Assembly: GCA_937872735.1 (NCBI GenBank)
Contig: CALMUD010000095.1
Location: 1-33,461 of the forward strand
Origin: an uncultured Bacteroidales bacterium
GTDB taxonomy: Bacteria > Bacteroidota > Bacteroidia > Bacteroidales > Paludibacteraceae
Direction of reading: 5' to 3'
DNA: 33,461 nt
Every line of letters begins with the position of its first letter. The stretch's first letter is position 1. Of the stretch, positions 33,449-33,461 are shown piece by piece. The notes under the pieces were generated by a model that saw only the letters and a program-made list of their open reading frames with translations, searched no databases and was not told the origin of the DNA. The position numbers and the translations under genes are program-made.

Positions 33449-33461
33449 AGATCGGAAGAGC
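33449..33461. other. Illumina adapter sequence at contig end
   Basis: AGATCGGAAGAGC, the final 13 bases, is identical to the common Illumina adapter stem. It is a sequencing artefact left on the contig end, so the bases just before it may also be unreliable. Confidence 0.93.

Noticed and set aside
1-33461. tRNA, rRNA, CRISPR arrays, prophage genes
   Set aside because: No cloverleaf-like tRNA sequence, ribosomal RNA segment, regularly spaced repeats or phage structural genes were seen on either strand.

Overview
The window looks like a metagenome-assembled contig from a Bacteroidales bacterium, most likely of the Prevotella group. Supporting signs are: several promoters of the Bacteroidota type (TAnnTTTG about 23-25 bases before the start codon), few Shine-Dalgarno sequences, many lipoproteins and outer-membrane proteins, a type IX secretion sorting domain, a eukaryote-like (GT3) glycogen synthase next to an alpha-glucan phosphorylase, and the paired GGGtGRT / NifU-like genes. 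The last 13 bases match the Illumina adapter stem, so the right end is an assembly edge and not a biological junction. I saw no rRNA, tRNA, CRISPR array, transposase or phage gene.

Layout. 1-2277 (minus): a tight three-gene operon of a von Willebrand A-like surface protein, a three-helix membrane protein and a tubulin/FtsZ-like GTPase cut by the left edge; this is the least understood system here. 2278-2785: a gene-free stretch with nested inverted repeats and a strong terminator. 2786-7626 (minus): glycogen metabolism (phosphorylase, GT3 synthase) and ridA. 7790-14197: envelope biogenesis, with lptD (minus) divergent from a T9SS-exported esterase, a cell-wall amidase and an MCE/MlaD lipid-transport protein (plus). 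14430-16157 (minus): the NifU-like / GGGtGRT Fe-S pair. 16458-17378: miaA. 17426-18295: an AT-rich orphan phosphoribosyltransferase. 18493-21447 (minus): TPR protein, lipoprotein, aroE. 21644-23270 (minus): RRM RNA-binding protein and dprA. 23353-24989 (plus): rbfA overlapping a LolC/E-type permease. 24990-27477: a possible origin region, dnaA, and a pRiA4b ORF-3-like protein. 27637-31014 (plus): a five-gene operon of lipoprotein, secreted repeat protein, VTC-domain protein, DUF4956 membrane protein and DUF2490 outer-membrane protein. 31091-33340: lipid kinase (minus) and DUF2851 protein (plus).

Functionally most of the window is conserved housekeeping (glycogen, LPS and lipid transport, peptidoglycan, tRNA modification, ribosome maturation, replication initiation). 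The parts that stand out are the tubulin-like/VWA operon, the VTC-DUF4956-DUF2490 operon, the GGGtGRT pair and the AT-rich phosphoribosyltransferase. All family assignments come from reading translated sequence by eye; none was confirmed by a database search.
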